From positions 1 to 64,000 of the forward strand of contig NZ_MLJO01000005.1 in the NCBI RefSeq assembly GCF_001956915.1: 64,000 nucleotides of DNA, read 5' to 3'. A program made the translations under genes and the position numbers. The first letter of the stretch is position 1; every line of letters starts with the position of its first letter. This document shows positions 1 to 8,640 of the stretch, in pieces. The DNA comes from Intrasporangium flavum. Lineage in GTDB: Bacteria; Actinomycetota; Actinomycetes; Actinomycetales; Dermatophilaceae. Under the pieces are notes generated by a model that was given only the letters and a program-made list of their open reading frames with translations, ran no database searches and was not told the origin of the DNA.

Positions 1-756
1 GTCGACGACGAGCACCTGGCCGGTGACGTAGGCGGCCTCCGGGCTGGCGAGGAAGGCCACGGCCGCGGCCACCTCCTGCGGCGTGCCCGAGCGGCCCAGC
101 GGCGTCGCGGCGGCCTCGCGGGCCTCGTCGGGCGCCTGTGACCCGGTCGCCACCCACCCCGGGGCGACGGTGTTGACGGTGACGCCGCGCCGGCCCTCGT
201 CGACGGCGAGGGCGCGGGCGAGGCCGACGAGCCCGGCCTTGGCCGTGGCGTAGGCCACCTCCGAGCGCATCGCCATGACCGGTCCGGTCACGCTGCTGAC
301 GAGCACGACGCGGGCGGCCCCGGAGGCCCGCAGGGCAGGCAGGGCCGCCCGCGTGACGAGGTAGGCGGTGTCGAGGTTGCGGGCCATCGACCGGCGCCAC
401 CGGTCGGGGTCGGTGGCCTCGAGGTCGCCACCGAGGGCGTCCAGCTCGGCGGCACTGACCATGCCGGCGTTGTTGACGAGCACGTCGAGCCGCCCGTGGC
501 GCTCGAGACAGGCGGCGACGAGGGCGTCGGCGTCCTCCGGGCGCGTCAGGTCGCCGACGACGGCCGACGCGTCGACCCCTTCGGCGCGGAGCGAGGCCAC
601 CCGCTCGTGGACGCGGTCGGTCGTCGCGGTGAGGACCACGGCGGCGCCGAGCCGACCGAGCAGGCGGGCGGTGGCCAGGCCGATGCCGGTGGGGCTGCCG
701 GCCCCGGTGACGACGGCGACGCGTCCGCGCTGCCCGAAGGGCGCGTCCGGGTCCAT
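1..756 (-). CDS. SDR family oxidoreductase (FabG-like), 3' end cut by window edge
   Basis: An NAD(P)-dependent short-chain dehydrogenase/reductase; 252 codons are present and the C-terminus runs off the left edge without a stop. The N-terminal Rossmann motif TGAGSPTGIG lies near residues 14-23, followed by the NNAG structural motif, the catalytic serine in VVLVSSVTG, and the active-site YATAK (YxxxK). The visible end, TGQVLVVD, is the usual SDR C-terminus, so only a few residues are missing. The ATG start lies 26 bases beyond the cdsA stop in the same direction, so it is probably co-transcribed with cdsA. The substrate cannot be told; FabG-type 3-oxoacyl reduction or a steroid/sugar alcohol oxidation are both possible. 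Confidence 0.88.
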   Translation of the reverse strand, partial: MDPDAPFGQRGRVAVVTGAGSPTGIGLATARLLGRLGAAVVLTATTDRVHERVASLRAEGVDASAVVGDLTRPEDADALVAACLERHGRLDVLVNNAGMVSAAELDALGGDLEATDPDRWRRSMARNLDTAYLVTRAALPALRASGAARVVLVSSVTGPVMAMRSEVAYATAKAGLVGLARALAVDEGRRGVTVNTVAPGWVATGSQAPDEAREAAATPLGRSGTPQEVAAAVAFLASPEAAYVTGQVLVVD

Positions 757-782
757 GACCTGCCGGGCCGGAGCGACCGGCG

Positions 783-1748
783 TCACGACGGCTGCGCGGC
801 CAGGAGCGTCAGCACGGCCCAGACGATCGGCGCGACGACGACGAGCGAGTCGAGCCGGTCCATGATGCCGCCGTGGCCCGGGAGGATGTTCGACATGTCC
901 TTGACCCCGAGGTCGCGCTTGATGAGCGACTCCATGAGGTCGCCGACCGTGGCCGCCACGGCCACCCCGACGCCGAGCAGGACGCCGATGACCCACGCGT
1001 GCCCGAGGAAGAAGTGGACCGTGAGCGCGCCGCCCACCATGCACAGCAGGACCGAGCCGGCGAAGCCCTCCCACGACTTCTTCGGGCTGATCGTCGGGGC
1101 CATCGGGTGCTTGCCGAAGAGGACGCCGGCCGCGTAGCCGCCGACGTCGCTGCACACCGTCGTGATGAGGAAGACGAACATCCGCCCGACGCCGTCCTCG
1201 GCCGACAGCAGCATGACGGCGAACCCGACGAGGAACGTCGGGTACGTCGCGACGAACATGCCGCCGAGCACGTCGCGCCCGGCGCCGTCGAGGCGCCCGG
1301 TGCCGCGCCACAGCACGACGGCCAGGCAGGTCAGCGCCCAGGCCACCGTGAGCGCGCCGGGCCCGTGCACGTACGCGGCCCACGCCATGCCGACCGACCC
1401 GGCGAGCGCCGGGACGATCGGGGCGTGCACGCCGGCGTGCCGCAGCGCGCCCCTCATCTCCCAGATCGCGACGCCGACGGCGAGCACGACGACGACGAGG
1501 AAGGACTCCTTGAGCAGGAGCAGGCTCGCGACGATGACGACGCCGAGCCCCACCCCGACGCCGATGGCGGCGGGCAGGTCGCGGCCGGCGCGGCTGGGGC
1601 GCTTCTCGATGACCTGCTCGGCGGGCAGGCCGGCGACGTCGTCGAGGGCGGGGTCGTAGGGCACGGGTTCGAGCAGCCCGTCGCCGTCGTCGGGGTGCGC
1701 CGCGGACACGTGGTCCTCGGGCTCCGACGGCGAGTCGGTCGTCATCAT
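783..1748 (-). CDS. cdsA: Phosphatidate cytidylyltransferase
   Basis: CdsA condenses phosphatidic acid with CTP to give CDP-diacylglycerol, the precursor of all phospholipids, in the cytoplasmic membrane. The 321-residue protein has a charged N-terminal tail of about 50 residues, then about eight hydrophobic segments. The family signature is intact at about residues 274-300: KRDLGVKD, GHGG and DRLD, which hold the catalytic acidic residues. It is the last gene of pyrH-frr-cdsA, only 16 bases after frr, the usual actinobacterial order. Translation may begin at either of the two adjacent ATG codons at the 5' end. Confidence 0.95.
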   Translation of the reverse strand: MMTTDSPSEPEDHVSAAHPDDGDGLLEPVPYDPALDDVAGLPAEQVIEKRPSRAGRDLPAAIGVGVGLGVVIVASLLLLKESFLVVVVLAVGVAIWEMRGALRHAGVHAPIVPALAGSVGMAWAAYVHGPGALTVAWALTCLAVVLWRGTGRLDGAGRDVLGGMFVATYPTFLVGFAVMLLSAEDGVGRMFVFLITTVCSDVGGYAAGVLFGKHPMAPTISPKKSWEGFAGSVLLCMVGGALTVHFFLGHAWVIGVLLGVGVAVAATVGDLMESLIKRDLGVKDMSNILPGHGGIMDRLDSLVVVAPIVWAVLTLLAAQPS

Positions 1749-1764
1749 GGGTGGAGCCGCGAGG

Positions 1765-2322
1765 TCAGACCTCGAGCAGCTCGGCCTCCTTGGCCTTGAC
1801 GAGCCCGTCGACGAGGTCGGTGTGCTTCTTGGTCAGGCCGTCGAGCTCCTTCTCCGCGCGCGAGCCGTCGTCCTCGCCGACCTCGCCGTCCTTGACCAGC
1901 TTGTCGAGGTCGGTCTTGGCCTTGCGGCGGATGTTGCGCACCGAGACGCGGGCGTCCTCGGCCTTGCCGTGGGCGAGCTTGATGTACTCGCGGCGGCGCT
2001 CCTCGGTGAGCTCGGGCATGACGCACCGGATCTGGTGGCCGTCGCTGCTCGGGTTGACGCCGAGGTCGGAGTCGCGGATGGCCTTCTCGATCTCGTGCAT
2101 CGCCGACTTGTCGAACGGGATGACGAGGATGGTGCGTGGCTCGGGGTTCTGGAACGAGGCGAGCTGCTGCAGGGGCGTCGGGGCGCCGTAGTACTCGACC
2201 GTCAGCTTGTTGAACAGGCCCGGGTTGGCACGGCCGGTGCGGATGCCCGCGAAGTCCTCCTTGAGGACCTCGACGGCCTTGTCCATCTTCTCCTCGGCCT
2301 CGAACATCGTCTCTTCGATCAT
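1765..2322 (-). CDS. frr: Ribosome recycling factor
   Basis: RRF splits the post-termination 70S ribosome together with EF-G. The 185-residue length is standard, and the sequence is typical from end to end: the N-terminal helix [19 protein letters not shown], the [11 protein letters not shown] motif near residue 30, and RNIRRKAK in the last third. It lies between pyrH (98 bases upstream) and cdsA (16 bases downstream) on the same strand, and is likely part of one operon with both. Confidence 0.97.
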   Translation of the reverse strand: MIEETMFEAEEKMDKAVEVLKEDFAGIRTGRANPGLFNKLTVEYYGAPTPLQQLASFQNPEPRTILVIPFDKSAMHEIEKAIRDSDLGVNPSSDGHQIRCVMPELTEERRREYIKLAHGKAEDARVSVRNIRRKAKTDLDKLVKDGEVGEDDGSRAEKELDGLTKKHTDLVDGLVKAKEAELLEV

Positions 2323-2420
2323 GGCGGTGTGGCTTCCTCGTCCCTGGTGTCGGGTGGCTGGCGGTGTCTGGGGTGCTGCGGTGGCGGCGCGTGAGCGCGT
2401 GGCGCGGGTGTCGGGGCTGG

Positions 2421-3149
2421 TCAGGCGTTGGTGACCAGCGTGCCGATCCTCTCACCGAGCAGGGCGCGCGTGATGTTTCCCGGGCCCTCCATGCCGAAGA
2501 CGATCATCGGCAGCTTGTTCTCCATGCACAGGCTGAACGCGGCGGCGTCGACGATGCGCAGGCCGCTCGCGAGGCCCTCCTCGAAGGTCAGCGTGTCGTA
2601 CTTGGTCGCCGTCGGGTCGGTCTTGGGGTCGGCGGTGTAGACGCCGTCGACGCCGCTCTTGGCGATGAGCAGCGCGTCGCACTTGGTCTCGAGGGCGCGC
2701 TGGGCGCTCACGGTGTCGGTGGAGAAGTACGGCATGCCGGCGCCGGCGCCGAAGATGACGACGCGCATCTTCTCGAGGTGGCGGATCGCGCGGCGCGGGA
2801 TGTAGGGCTCGGCGACCTGCTGCATCGCGATCGCCGACTGGACGCGCGTCTCGATGCCTTCCTTCTCGAGGAAGTCCTGCAGCGCCAGGCAGTTCATGAC
2901 CGTGCCGAGCATGCCCATGTAGTCGGCGCGCGTGCGGTCCATGCCGCGCTGCTGCAGCTCGGCGCCGCGGAAGAAGTTGCCGCCGCCGATGACGACGGAC
3001 ACCTGCACGCCGCCACGGACGGCCTCGGCGATCTGCTTGGCGATCCCGGCCACGACGGCGGGGTCGAGCCCGATGGCTCCGCCGCCGAACACCTCGCCGG
3101 AGAGCTTGAGCAGAACCCGGTGGAACGGGGTGGTCTGGGCGTCGGTCAT
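2421..3149 (-). CDS. pyrH: UMP kinase
   Basis: PyrH phosphorylates UMP to UDP in the cytosol, the committed step to UTP and CTP. The 242-residue protein has the amino-acid-kinase fold motifs: [11 protein letters not shown] near residue 13, [10 protein letters not shown] near 55, and the [13 protein letters not shown] loop. The frame stays open far upstream, but the ATG at 3149 is chosen because the family begins just before RVLLKLSG and a CGAGGAGG ribosome-binding site lies about 10 bases before it. In most actinobacteria pyrH directly follows tsf; here almost 8 kb of other genes lie between them (see findings). Confidence 0.97.
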   Translation of the reverse strand: MTDAQTTPFHRVLLKLSGEVFGGGAIGLDPAVVAGIAKQIAEAVRGGVQVSVVIGGGNFFRGAELQQRGMDRTRADYMGMLGTVMNCLALQDFLEKEGIETRVQSAIAMQQVAEPYIPRRAIRHLEKMRVVIFGAGAGMPYFSTDTVSAQRALETKCDALLIAKSGVDGVYTADPKTDPTATKYDTLTFEEGLASGLRIVDAAAFSLCMENKLPMIVFGMEGPGNITRALLGERIGTLVTNA

Positions 3150-3291
3150 GGGCGCGGGGCCTCCTCGTGGGATCCGTTCGCAGGGTCGATCGATCTTTCC
3201 ACATCCCGTCGGGATCGACTGCATCGAGCCCCGGAGTTGCCCGGGCCGCCCCTGGGCGGCGGGTCCGGCCGAGGTGTGGCCGCCGGCTCGC

Positions 3292-4437
3292 TCAGGCACC
3301 CAGCACGCCGAGCACGCCCGGCAGCGCCTGCGCGAGCCGCTGGTAGTCGTCCTCGTCGTTGTAGGGGGCGGCCGCGAGGCGCAGGTACCCGCGCCCCTCG
3401 AACGCGACGGGCGGCACGACGAACCCGGCGGCGTGCAACCGCTGCCACAGGGCCTCGGCGTCCTCGGTGCTCGTGGCCACGCCGTCCGGCAGGGCGACGA
3501 GGTGCAGGCAGGGGGCCGCCGCGAGGCCGCCGTGCGGCGCAGCGGTGCCGAGGGCGTCGCGGACGACGGCCGCGCCCCGCACGAGCAGCTCGGCGTTGCG
3601 GCCCACCTGGTCCCAGCCACCGAGGTCGCGCCAGGCGGCGAGGCCGTCGGGCACGGCGACCCACGCGGAGTGGTCGACGGTGCCCTGCAGGTCGAAGCGC
3701 TCCGGGTAGGGCAGGCCGTGGCTCCACGACGTCACGAGCGGACGTAGCGGCTCGCGGTGCTCGGGCGCCGCCCAGAGCGTCGCGGCCGCCCTCGGGGTGT
3801 AGGCCCACTTGTGGAGGTTGCCGGCCCAGAAGGCGACGCCGAGCGCCTCGACGTCGAGGCCGGGCAGCGCGCCGGGCACGTGGGCGGCGTCGACGAGGAC
3901 GGGCACCGGCGCCACCGCCGCGGCGACCTCGGCGACCGGGAGCACGAGCGCCGTCGGGGAGGTGATCTGGTCGATGACGACGAGCCGGGTGCGCTCGGTG
4001 ACCGCCGCCGCGAAGGCCGCGACGACCTCGGCCGGGTCGGCGTCGACGGGGAACGACGCCGTGCGCAGGGTCGCGCCCCGCGCCTGCGCCGACCAGCCGG
4101 CCGTGAGGTAGCCGTGGTTGCTGACGACGACGTCGTCGCCGGGGCCGATGCCGAGGCCCTGGAGCACGACGCCCACCGCCTCGGTGACGTTGCGCACCAG
4201 CGCCGTCGAGTCGGCGTCGACCCCGACGAAGGCCGCGGCGTCGCGCCGGGCAGCGGCGAGCGCGTCGGGCAGGTCGTCGCGGAAGGCGCGCATCGGCGCG
4301 CCCTCGATGCGGGTGCGGGCGCGGTCCTGCGCCTCGCGCACGGACCGCGGCACCGCGCCGAACGCGCCGTGGTTGAGGTGGGTCAGGGCCGGGTCGAGCT
4401 CGAAGCGCTCGGCGATGTCACGACGCACCCGGCCCAT
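3292..4437 (-). CDS. Class V aminotransferase (isopenicillin-N-epimerase-like)
   Basis: A PLP-dependent fold type I enzyme of 381 residues. The cofactor-binding DAAHVPG motif is followed by GNLHKWAY, in which Lys210 should form the Schiff base. The opening [16 protein letters not shown] is typical of the cefD/egtE-like branch of class V enzymes. Members act as epimerases, cysteine desulfurases/lyases or C-S lyases, so the reaction is not fixed by sequence. It starts 6 bases after the DUF4173 reading frame ends, suggesting co-transcription. The nearby sulfur-transfer genes make a role in sulfur-amino-acid chemistry conceivable, but this is inference. Confidence 0.85.
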   Translation of the reverse strand: MGRVRRDIAERFELDPALTHLNHGAFGAVPRSVREAQDRARTRIEGAPMRAFRDDLPDALAAARRDAAAFVGVDADSTALVRNVTEAVGVVLQGLGIGPGDDVVVSNHGYLTAGWSAQARGATLRTASFPVDADPAEVVAAFAAAVTERTRLVVIDQITSPTALVLPVAEVAAAVAPVPVLVDAAHVPGALPGLDVEALGVAFWAGNLHKWAYTPRAAATLWAAPEHREPLRPLVTSWSHGLPYPERFDLQGTVDHSAWVAVPDGLAAWRDLGGWDQVGRNAELLVRGAAVVRDALGTAAPHGGLAAAPCLHLVALPDGVATSTEDAEALWQRLHAAGFVVPPVAFEGRGYLRLAAAPYNDEDDYQRLAQALPGVLGVLGA

Positions 4438-4443
4438 CCTGCC

Positions 4444-6036
4444 TCAGCGGGTCAGGCCCGTCGTGCGCAGGGTTGCGCACCGGTCCGCCTCGGCCCCGGT
4501 GGCCGGCGCGACACCGAGCGCGGAGGCCCGCGACCGGCCGAGGTTCCACGCGAGCGCGTCGTCGTCGGCAGCCGGGTCGGGCGTCACCGCGCAGATCGCG
4601 ACGTCACGGGGCAGCCCGGCGACGATCGTCGGGGCGGCGTCGGGGCCGAGCGTCGACAGGTAGGCGACGTCGAGGTTGCCGGTGGCGGCGTAGCGGTCGA
4701 CGTTGCGCTGGGCCACCCACGCCTCGGGGTTGGCGAGCCCGCCGACGAGGACGAACGCGGCCACCGACACCAGGGCCGCCCGCGGCAGCCACCAGCCGTC
4801 GAGCCGGATGCCGGCGACCATGACCAGCACGACGAGCAGGCCGAGCAGCAGCTCGAACGCGACGACGAGCAGCCGCAGCACGGTGAAGCCGTAGGCCTGC
4901 TGGTAGAGGTCCATCCGGTGCAGCGCCGACCCGACGACGACGAGCGTCAGGGCGCAGAGGGCACCGAGCACGACGCGCAGCACGAGGCGGTCGCGGGCAC
5001 CCTCACGAGGAGCCTTGCGCACGGTGAGGGCGACGGTCGCGAGCGTCAGCAGCGTCGCCACGGTCAGCTGCCCGAAGCCCTGGTGCACGTAGTCGGCGTA
5101 GGTGAGACCGGTCGTGCGCTGCACGTAGTCGTGCCCGCCGAAGAGCGCTGCTGCCTGGGCGACGACGAAGGCGACGAACACGCCCACGACCATCCCGACG
5201 GGCACGGCCCACTCCCACGTCCGCGCGACGGGCCGCCCGTGGGGCAGGACGACGCGCTCGACCCGCGGCGGGTTGAGGGCCACGTAGGTGGCGGCCAGGA
5301 GGGCACCGCCCATGACGAAGCCGACGAAGAACCGGAAGATGAGGCTGTCCCAGGCCAGCTGCGGCACGAGGTGGCTCGCCCACGTGCCGAAGATCGCGTC
5401 GCCCGAGGCGAAGAGGCCGCCGAACACGACGAGGGCCACGAGCGAGATGGCGGCGGTGCGCAGGACCGGCCACACGATCGACACGCGGCTCGTGGCGGCG
5501 ACGGTGCGTCCGAGCAGGGGCAGCCCGCGCAGGGCCGCGAGCGGTCCCGAGGCGACGGCGGCGACCATCGAGGTCAGCGGCTTGGCGCCGGTGAGGGCCG
5601 TGGCGGTCAGCACGAGACCGACGAGCACGGCCAGGATCGTGAGCCAGGGTGCGGCGCGCAGCACCGCGAGCGAGGCGAGGGCCACGCACATGACGGTCGT
5701 CGCCGTGGTCCACCGGCTCAGGCGCCGCTCCGTCGTGCGCCACAGCACCGCGCCGCCGACGAGGAGCACGGCGAACAGGGCGAGCCCGAGGTTGCGGTAG
5801 GGCAGCAGCACGGCCGAGAGGACGCCGACGCCGAGCGCGGTGAGCAGCAGGCGCGGCTGGGGGCGCAGGCCGGACTCGGGCCAGAGGTCGCCGAAGAGCG
5901 TGTCGACGAGGGGTCCGGGGAGCGTCACGGGCCGGGTCGCGGGGTGCGGCGACGCGGGAGGGGACGACGAGGGAGGGGGCGGTAGCGCCGGCGTTCCCGC
6001 GGCTCCTGCCGGGCTCGGGGTGGGCGCGGTCGGCAT
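4444..6036 (-). CDS. DUF4173 (DUF4153-like) membrane protein, alternative internal-start product
   Basis: If translation begins at the ATG at 6036, this is a free 530-residue membrane protein with a Pro-rich cytosolic N-terminus of about 60 residues and roughly ten hydrophobic helices. It ends in a short hydrophilic domain with two cysteines (CAVTPDP and RCATLR). An AAGGAG sequence six bases before this ATG is one of the best ribosome-binding sites in the region. This supports a separate protein even though the kinase frame runs into it without a stop. DUF4173 proteins have no established biochemical role and often sit beside two-component genes in actinobacteria. Listed separately so both readings are recorded. 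Confidence 0.6.
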   Translation of the reverse strand: MPTAPTPSPAGAAGTPALPPPPSSSPPASPHPATRPVTLPGPLVDTLFGDLWPESGLRPQPRLLLTALGVGVLSAVLLPYRNLGLALFAVLLVGGAVLWRTTERRLSRWTTATTVMCVALASLAVLRAAPWLTILAVLVGLVLTATALTGAKPLTSMVAAVASGPLAALRGLPLLGRTVAATSRVSIVWPVLRTAAISLVALVVFGGLFASGDAIFGTWASHLVPQLAWDSLIFRFFVGFVMGGALLAATYVALNPPRVERVVLPHGRPVARTWEWAVPVGMVVGVFVAFVVAQAAALFGGHDYVQRTTGLTYADYVHQGFGQLTVATLLTLATVALTVRKAPREGARDRLVLRVVLGALCALTLVVVGSALHRMDLYQQAYGFTVLRLLVVAFELLLGLLVVLVMVAGIRLDGWWLPRAALVSVAAFVLVGGLANPEAWVAQRNVDRYAATGNLDVAYLSTLGPDAAPTIVAGLPRDVAICAVTPDPAADDDALAWNLGRSRASALGVAPATGAEADRCATLRTTGLTR

Positions 6037-7284
6037 GGGGCTCTCCTTCGTCGGGACGGCTGCAGTGACTGGTGACGTGACTCGTGAGGTGACTGGTACG
6101 GGCGCCGGGGTCGATGCCGGGACGCGGGGGGACGCGGCCGACGCGTCGGCGGGGTCGTGCGGGCCCGTGTCGGGCCGGCACGGCAGGACGGCGCGCACCC
6201 GGGCGCCCGGGCGGCCGGGCTCGGCGGGCAGGGCATGGATGGAGCCGCCGTGCAGCTCACACACCCAGCTCGCGATGGCCAGGCCGATGCCGGTGCCGCC
6301 GCCGGCGTCGTCGCCCGAACCGAACCGGTCGAAGACCCGCTCGGCGCGCTCGGGTGGGATGCCGGGCCCCTCGTCGGCGACCTCGAGCCACCAGCGGTCC
6401 TCCCCCTCTCGCCCCGCGCTGACCGTGACGGTGCCGTCGACCGGGCTGTGCCGGGCGGCGTTGTCGAGGAGGTTGGCCAGAACCTGCGCGAGCCGGGCCG
6501 GGTCGGCGGTGACGGCGAGGTCGGCGGGCTCGACCGACACGACGTGCCGGACGCTGCGCGTGCTGCGGACGGCGCCCGTGGCGCCGACGCGGGCCTCCCC
6601 CACGGCGCGCTCGACGAGGTCGGCCACCCGCACGGGCGCGAGGGCGAGACGGTCGGCGCCGCCGTCGAGCCGGCTCAGGTCGAGCAGGTCGCCGACGAGG
6701 GAACCGAGCCGCTCGGCCTGGGCGAGGGCCGTGCGCAGGACCGCGTCGTCGGGCCGCACGACGCCGTCGACGAGGTTCTCGAGCAGGGCCTGCTGCGCCG
6801 CGAGCGGCGTGCGCAGCTCGTGCGACACCGTGGCGACGAGCTGGCGCCGCTGCTGGTCGGCCGAGGCGAGGTCGCTCGCCATGGTGTTGAACGCGTGGGC
6901 GAGGGTGCCCACCTCGTCCGACGACGTGGCCGTGACGCGGCGGGAGTAGTCGCCGGTGGCCATCCGGGCGGCGGCGTCGGTCATCTCGCGCAGCGGGGAG
7001 GTCATGCCGCGGGCGAGCCACTGCGTGACCCCGAGCGCGGCGGCCACGGTGACCGGGAGGGTGAGCCAGGCCGGCACCCCGGCCCGGTCGCCGATCTCGG
7101 CCACGACGATGGCAGCGACGATGCTCGCACCGACGAGCAGGCCCAGCTTGGCCTTGACGGAGCGGATCCCGTCGAGCGGGCGCTCGGTGTCGAAGTGCGG
7201 ACGCGGGTGGGCGCCAGCGCGCGCGTCGGGCGTTCCCGGGGCGTCGCCGGACGCGTCGGGACGCGGGGTCGCGGGCGCGCTCAC
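4444..7284 (-). CDS. Sensor histidine kinase continuous in frame with a DUF4173 membrane protein
   Basis: One open frame of 946 codons. Residues 1-45 are a Pro/Ala-rich tail, two membrane helices lie at about 47-63 and 70-90, and HAMP at 91-143. The H-box ATVSHELRTP carries phospho-acceptor His155, followed by the N-box NLLDNAARHS, G1 DEGPGIP and G2 GGGTGIGLA. After the ATPase domain a Pro/Ser/Thr/Val-rich linker (about 365-450) leads without any stop into a DUF4173 (DUF4153-like) polytopic domain. The GTG start overlaps the regulator's stop (GTGA), so both genes are translationally coupled. Kinase and DUF4173 are normally separate neighbouring genes; a strong internal start at 6036 means two products are possible. 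Confidence 0.8.
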   Translation of the reverse strand: MSAPATPRPDASGDAPGTPDARAGAHPRPHFDTERPLDGIRSVKAKLGLLVGASIVAAIVVAEIGDRAGVPAWLTLPVTVAAALGVTQWLARGMTSPLREMTDAAARMATGDYSRRVTATSSDEVGTLAHAFNTMASDLASADQQRRQLVATVSHELRTPLAAQQALLENLVDGVVRPDDAVLRTALAQAERLGSLVGDLLDLSRLDGGADRLALAPVRVADLVERAVGEARVGATGAVRSTRSVRHVVSVEPADLAVTADPARLAQVLANLLDNAARHSPVDGTVTVSAGREGEDRWWLEVADEGPGIPPERAERVFDRFGSGDDAGGGTGIGLAIASWVCELHGGSIHALPAEPGRPGARVRAVLPCRPDTGPHDPADASAASPRVPASTPAPVPVTSRVTSPVTAAVPTKESPMPTAPTPSPAGAAGTPALPPPPSSSPPASPHPATRPVTLPGPLVDTLFGDLWPESGLRPQPRLLLTALGVGVLSAVLLPYRNLGLALFAVLLVGGAVLWRTTERRLSRWTTATTVMCVALASLAVLRAAPWLTILAVLVGLVLTATALTGAKPLTSMVAAVASGPLAALRGLPLLGRTVAATSRVSIVWPVLRTAAISLVALVVFGGLFASGDAIFGTWASHLVPQLAWDSLIFRFFVGFVMGGALLAATYVALNPPRVERVVLPHGRPVARTWEWAVPVGMVVGVFVAFVVAQAAALFGGHDYVQRTTGLTYADYVHQGFGQLTVATLLTLATVALTVRKAPREGARDRLVLRVVLGALCALTLVVVGSALHRMDLYQQAYGFTVLRLLVVAFELLLGLLVVLVMVAGIRLDGWWLPRAALVSVAAFVLVGGLANPEAWVAQRNVDRYAATGNLDVAYLSTLGPDAAPTIVAGLPRDVAICAVTPDPAADDDALAWNLGRSRASALGVAPATGAEADRCATLRTTGLTR
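6041..6048 (-). promoter_or_regulatory. Strong internal Shine-Dalgarno for DUF4173
   Basis: On the minus strand AAGGAGAG lies just before the ATG at 6036, with six bases between the AAGGAG core and the start codon. It is embedded in the kinase-DUF4173 continuous frame and is the main evidence for an independent DUF4173 start. Confidence 0.65.
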
Positions 7285-7997
7285 GACGCGTCCGTGCCGA
7301 GGGCGTACCCGACGCCGTGGACGGTGCGGACCCGGTCCCCGCCGATCTTGGCCCGGAGCGCCTTGACGTGGCTGTCGAGCGTGCGGGTGCGGCCGGCGTC
7401 GGCCCACCCCCAGACCTCGCGCATCAGCTCGTCGCGGGTGCGCACGACACCGGGCTCGGCCCACAGCGCGAGGAGCAGGTCGAACTCGAGCGGCGTCAGG
7501 TGCACGTCGACGCCGTCGACGGTGACGCGTCGGGACCCGCGGTCGACGGCGAGCGCGCCGAGCACGAGCAGCTCCGGCTGCGTCGTGGCCAGCTCGCGGG
7601 CCCGCTCGACGCGTCGCAGGAGGGTGCGGATGCGCGCGACGACCTCGCGCATCCGGAAGGGCTTGGTGACGTAGTCGTCGGCCCCGACACCGAGACCGAC
7701 GAGCAGGTCGGTCTCGTCGGCGCGGGCCGTGAGCATGAGGACGGGGACCGGCCGCTCGGCCTGGATGCGGCGGCACACCTCGAGCCCGTCGAAGCCGGGC
7801 AGCATGAGGTCGAGGAGCACGAGGTCGGGGCGGTGCTCGTCGTGCTGGGCCACGGCGCTGGGCCCGTCGTAGGACTGGATGACCCGGAAGCCCTCTGCCA
7901 CGAGGCGGTCCGTGAGGGCCTGGTTGATCGTGACGTCGTCCTCGACGACGAGCAGCGTCGCCTGTCCGGGCGGCGGTGTCGCACTCCCCTGGTTCAT
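7281..7997 (-). CDS. OmpR/PhoB-type response regulator
   Basis: A 238-residue transcription factor partnered with the following kinase. The receiver domain (residues 14-125) has the acidic pair E19/D20, phospho-acceptor Asp63 in LLDLMLPG, Thr90 and Lys112 in VTKPF. The C-terminal winged helix (about 140-236) shows LTPLEFDLLLAL and RTLDSHVKALRAKIG, typical of OmpR/PhoB DNA binding. The ATG at 7997 is supported by TAGGCT seven bases upstream, with no Shine-Dalgarno, which suggests a leaderless mRNA. The stop overlaps the kinase GTG. The signal sensed is unknown; the attached DUF4173 domain suggests an envelope signal. Confidence 0.93.
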   Translation of the reverse strand: MNQGSATPPPGQATLLVVEDDVTINQALTDRLVAEGFRVIQSYDGPSAVAQHDEHRPDLVLLDLMLPGFDGLEVCRRIQAERPVPVLMLTARADETDLLVGLGVGADDYVTKPFRMREVVARIRTLLRRVERARELATTQPELLVLGALAVDRGSRRVTVDGVDVHLTPLEFDLLLALWAEPGVVRTRDELMREVWGWADAGRTRTLDSHVKALRAKIGGDRVRTVHGVGYALGTDAS

Positions 7998-8004
7998 GCC
8001 CCCG

Positions 8005-8010
8005 AGCCTA
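8005..8010 (-). promoter_or_regulatory. -10 box TAGGCT, leaderless response-regulator promoter
   Basis: TAGGCT on the minus strand ends seven bases before the ATG at 7997. Transcription would begin at or next to the A of the start codon. Confidence 0.55.
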
Positions 8011-8060
8011 GGAGCGGGCGCGCGGGCGGCGAGGGTGCGACGTGTGGAGATCCTGTGAAA

Positions 8061-8090
8061 CCCGGCCGGGCCCACACCGGCCCGGCCGGG
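8061..8090 (-). terminator. Hairpin terminator of the sulfur-transfer operon
   Basis: A perfect 12-bp inverted repeat (8061-8072 pairing with 8079-8090) with a six-base loop. It begins 23 bases past the stop of the DsrE-like gene and precedes the regulator promoter. There is no clear U-tract, as is common in high-G+C actinobacteria. Confidence 0.65.
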
Positions 8091-8112
8091 CACTCCCACC
8101 CACCACGGTGGC

Positions 8113-8640
8113 TCAGATGAAGAGCAGCTGCGCGCCCTCCGTCAGCTCGATGAAGTCCGAGGCCGAGATGATGCCCTCGACGTCGTCACGCAGGTCCTCC
8201 TCGCCCAGGTGCTGCATGTCGGCCGACATCCGGCAGGCCCACAGGTGGCCCCCCGAGGCGACGATCTGGTCGAGGAACTCCGGGACCTCGGGGACGTCGA
8301 GGTCGGCGATGGCCTTCTTCATCTGCGAGGTGGCCAGGTGCGTCATGCCCGGGATGCCGCCGAGGCCCTGGGGCAGGTGCGTGGCGGTGTTGCCGAGCAT
8401 CGTGAACTTCAGGTCGCCGGACGTCTTCTTGTTGATCATGTCGAAGCCCCAGAAGGTGAAGAACAGGTGCGTCTCGACGCCTTCACCGAGCGCGGCGTTC
8501 GCGAGGATCAGGCCCGGGTAGGCCATGTCGAGGTTGCCCTTGCTGCAGATGATCGCGAGCTTGCGGCCCTGCGACTCCGGCGCGTCGAACGACGGCACCA
8601 GCGGTTCGGTCTCGGTGGCCCGGGTGGTCTGGGTGGTCAT
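8113..8640 (-). CDS. DsrE/DsrF/DrsH-like sulfur-transfer protein
   Basis: A 175-residue cytosolic protein of the DsrE superfamily, whose members carry sulfane sulfur as persulfides on cysteine. The domain starts at KLAIICSKGNLDMAYPGLIL. Two cysteines are available, Cys32 in ICSKG and Cys126 in GHLWACRMS; the second sits where DsrE-type proteins keep their active cysteine. The ATG overlaps the stop of the TusE-like gene (TGATG), indicating coupled translation. With the SQR-like flavoprotein it forms a three-gene set that could take up sulfane sulfur produced from sulfide. The acceptor is unknown. Confidence 0.85.
   Translation of the reverse strand: MTTQTTRATETEPLVPSFDAPESQGRKLAIICSKGNLDMAYPGLILANAALGEGVETHLFFTFWGFDMINKKTSGDLKFTMLGNTATHLPQGLGGIPGMTHLATSQMKKAIADLDVPEVPEFLDQIVASGGHLWACRMSADMQHLGEEDLRDDVEGIISASDFIELTEGAQLLFI

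Noticed and set aside
3757..5985. Long plus-strand frame across the aminotransferase and DUF4173 genes
   Set aside because: Composition is Arg/Gly/Asp/His-rich without structure, and it crosses two real minus-strand genes.
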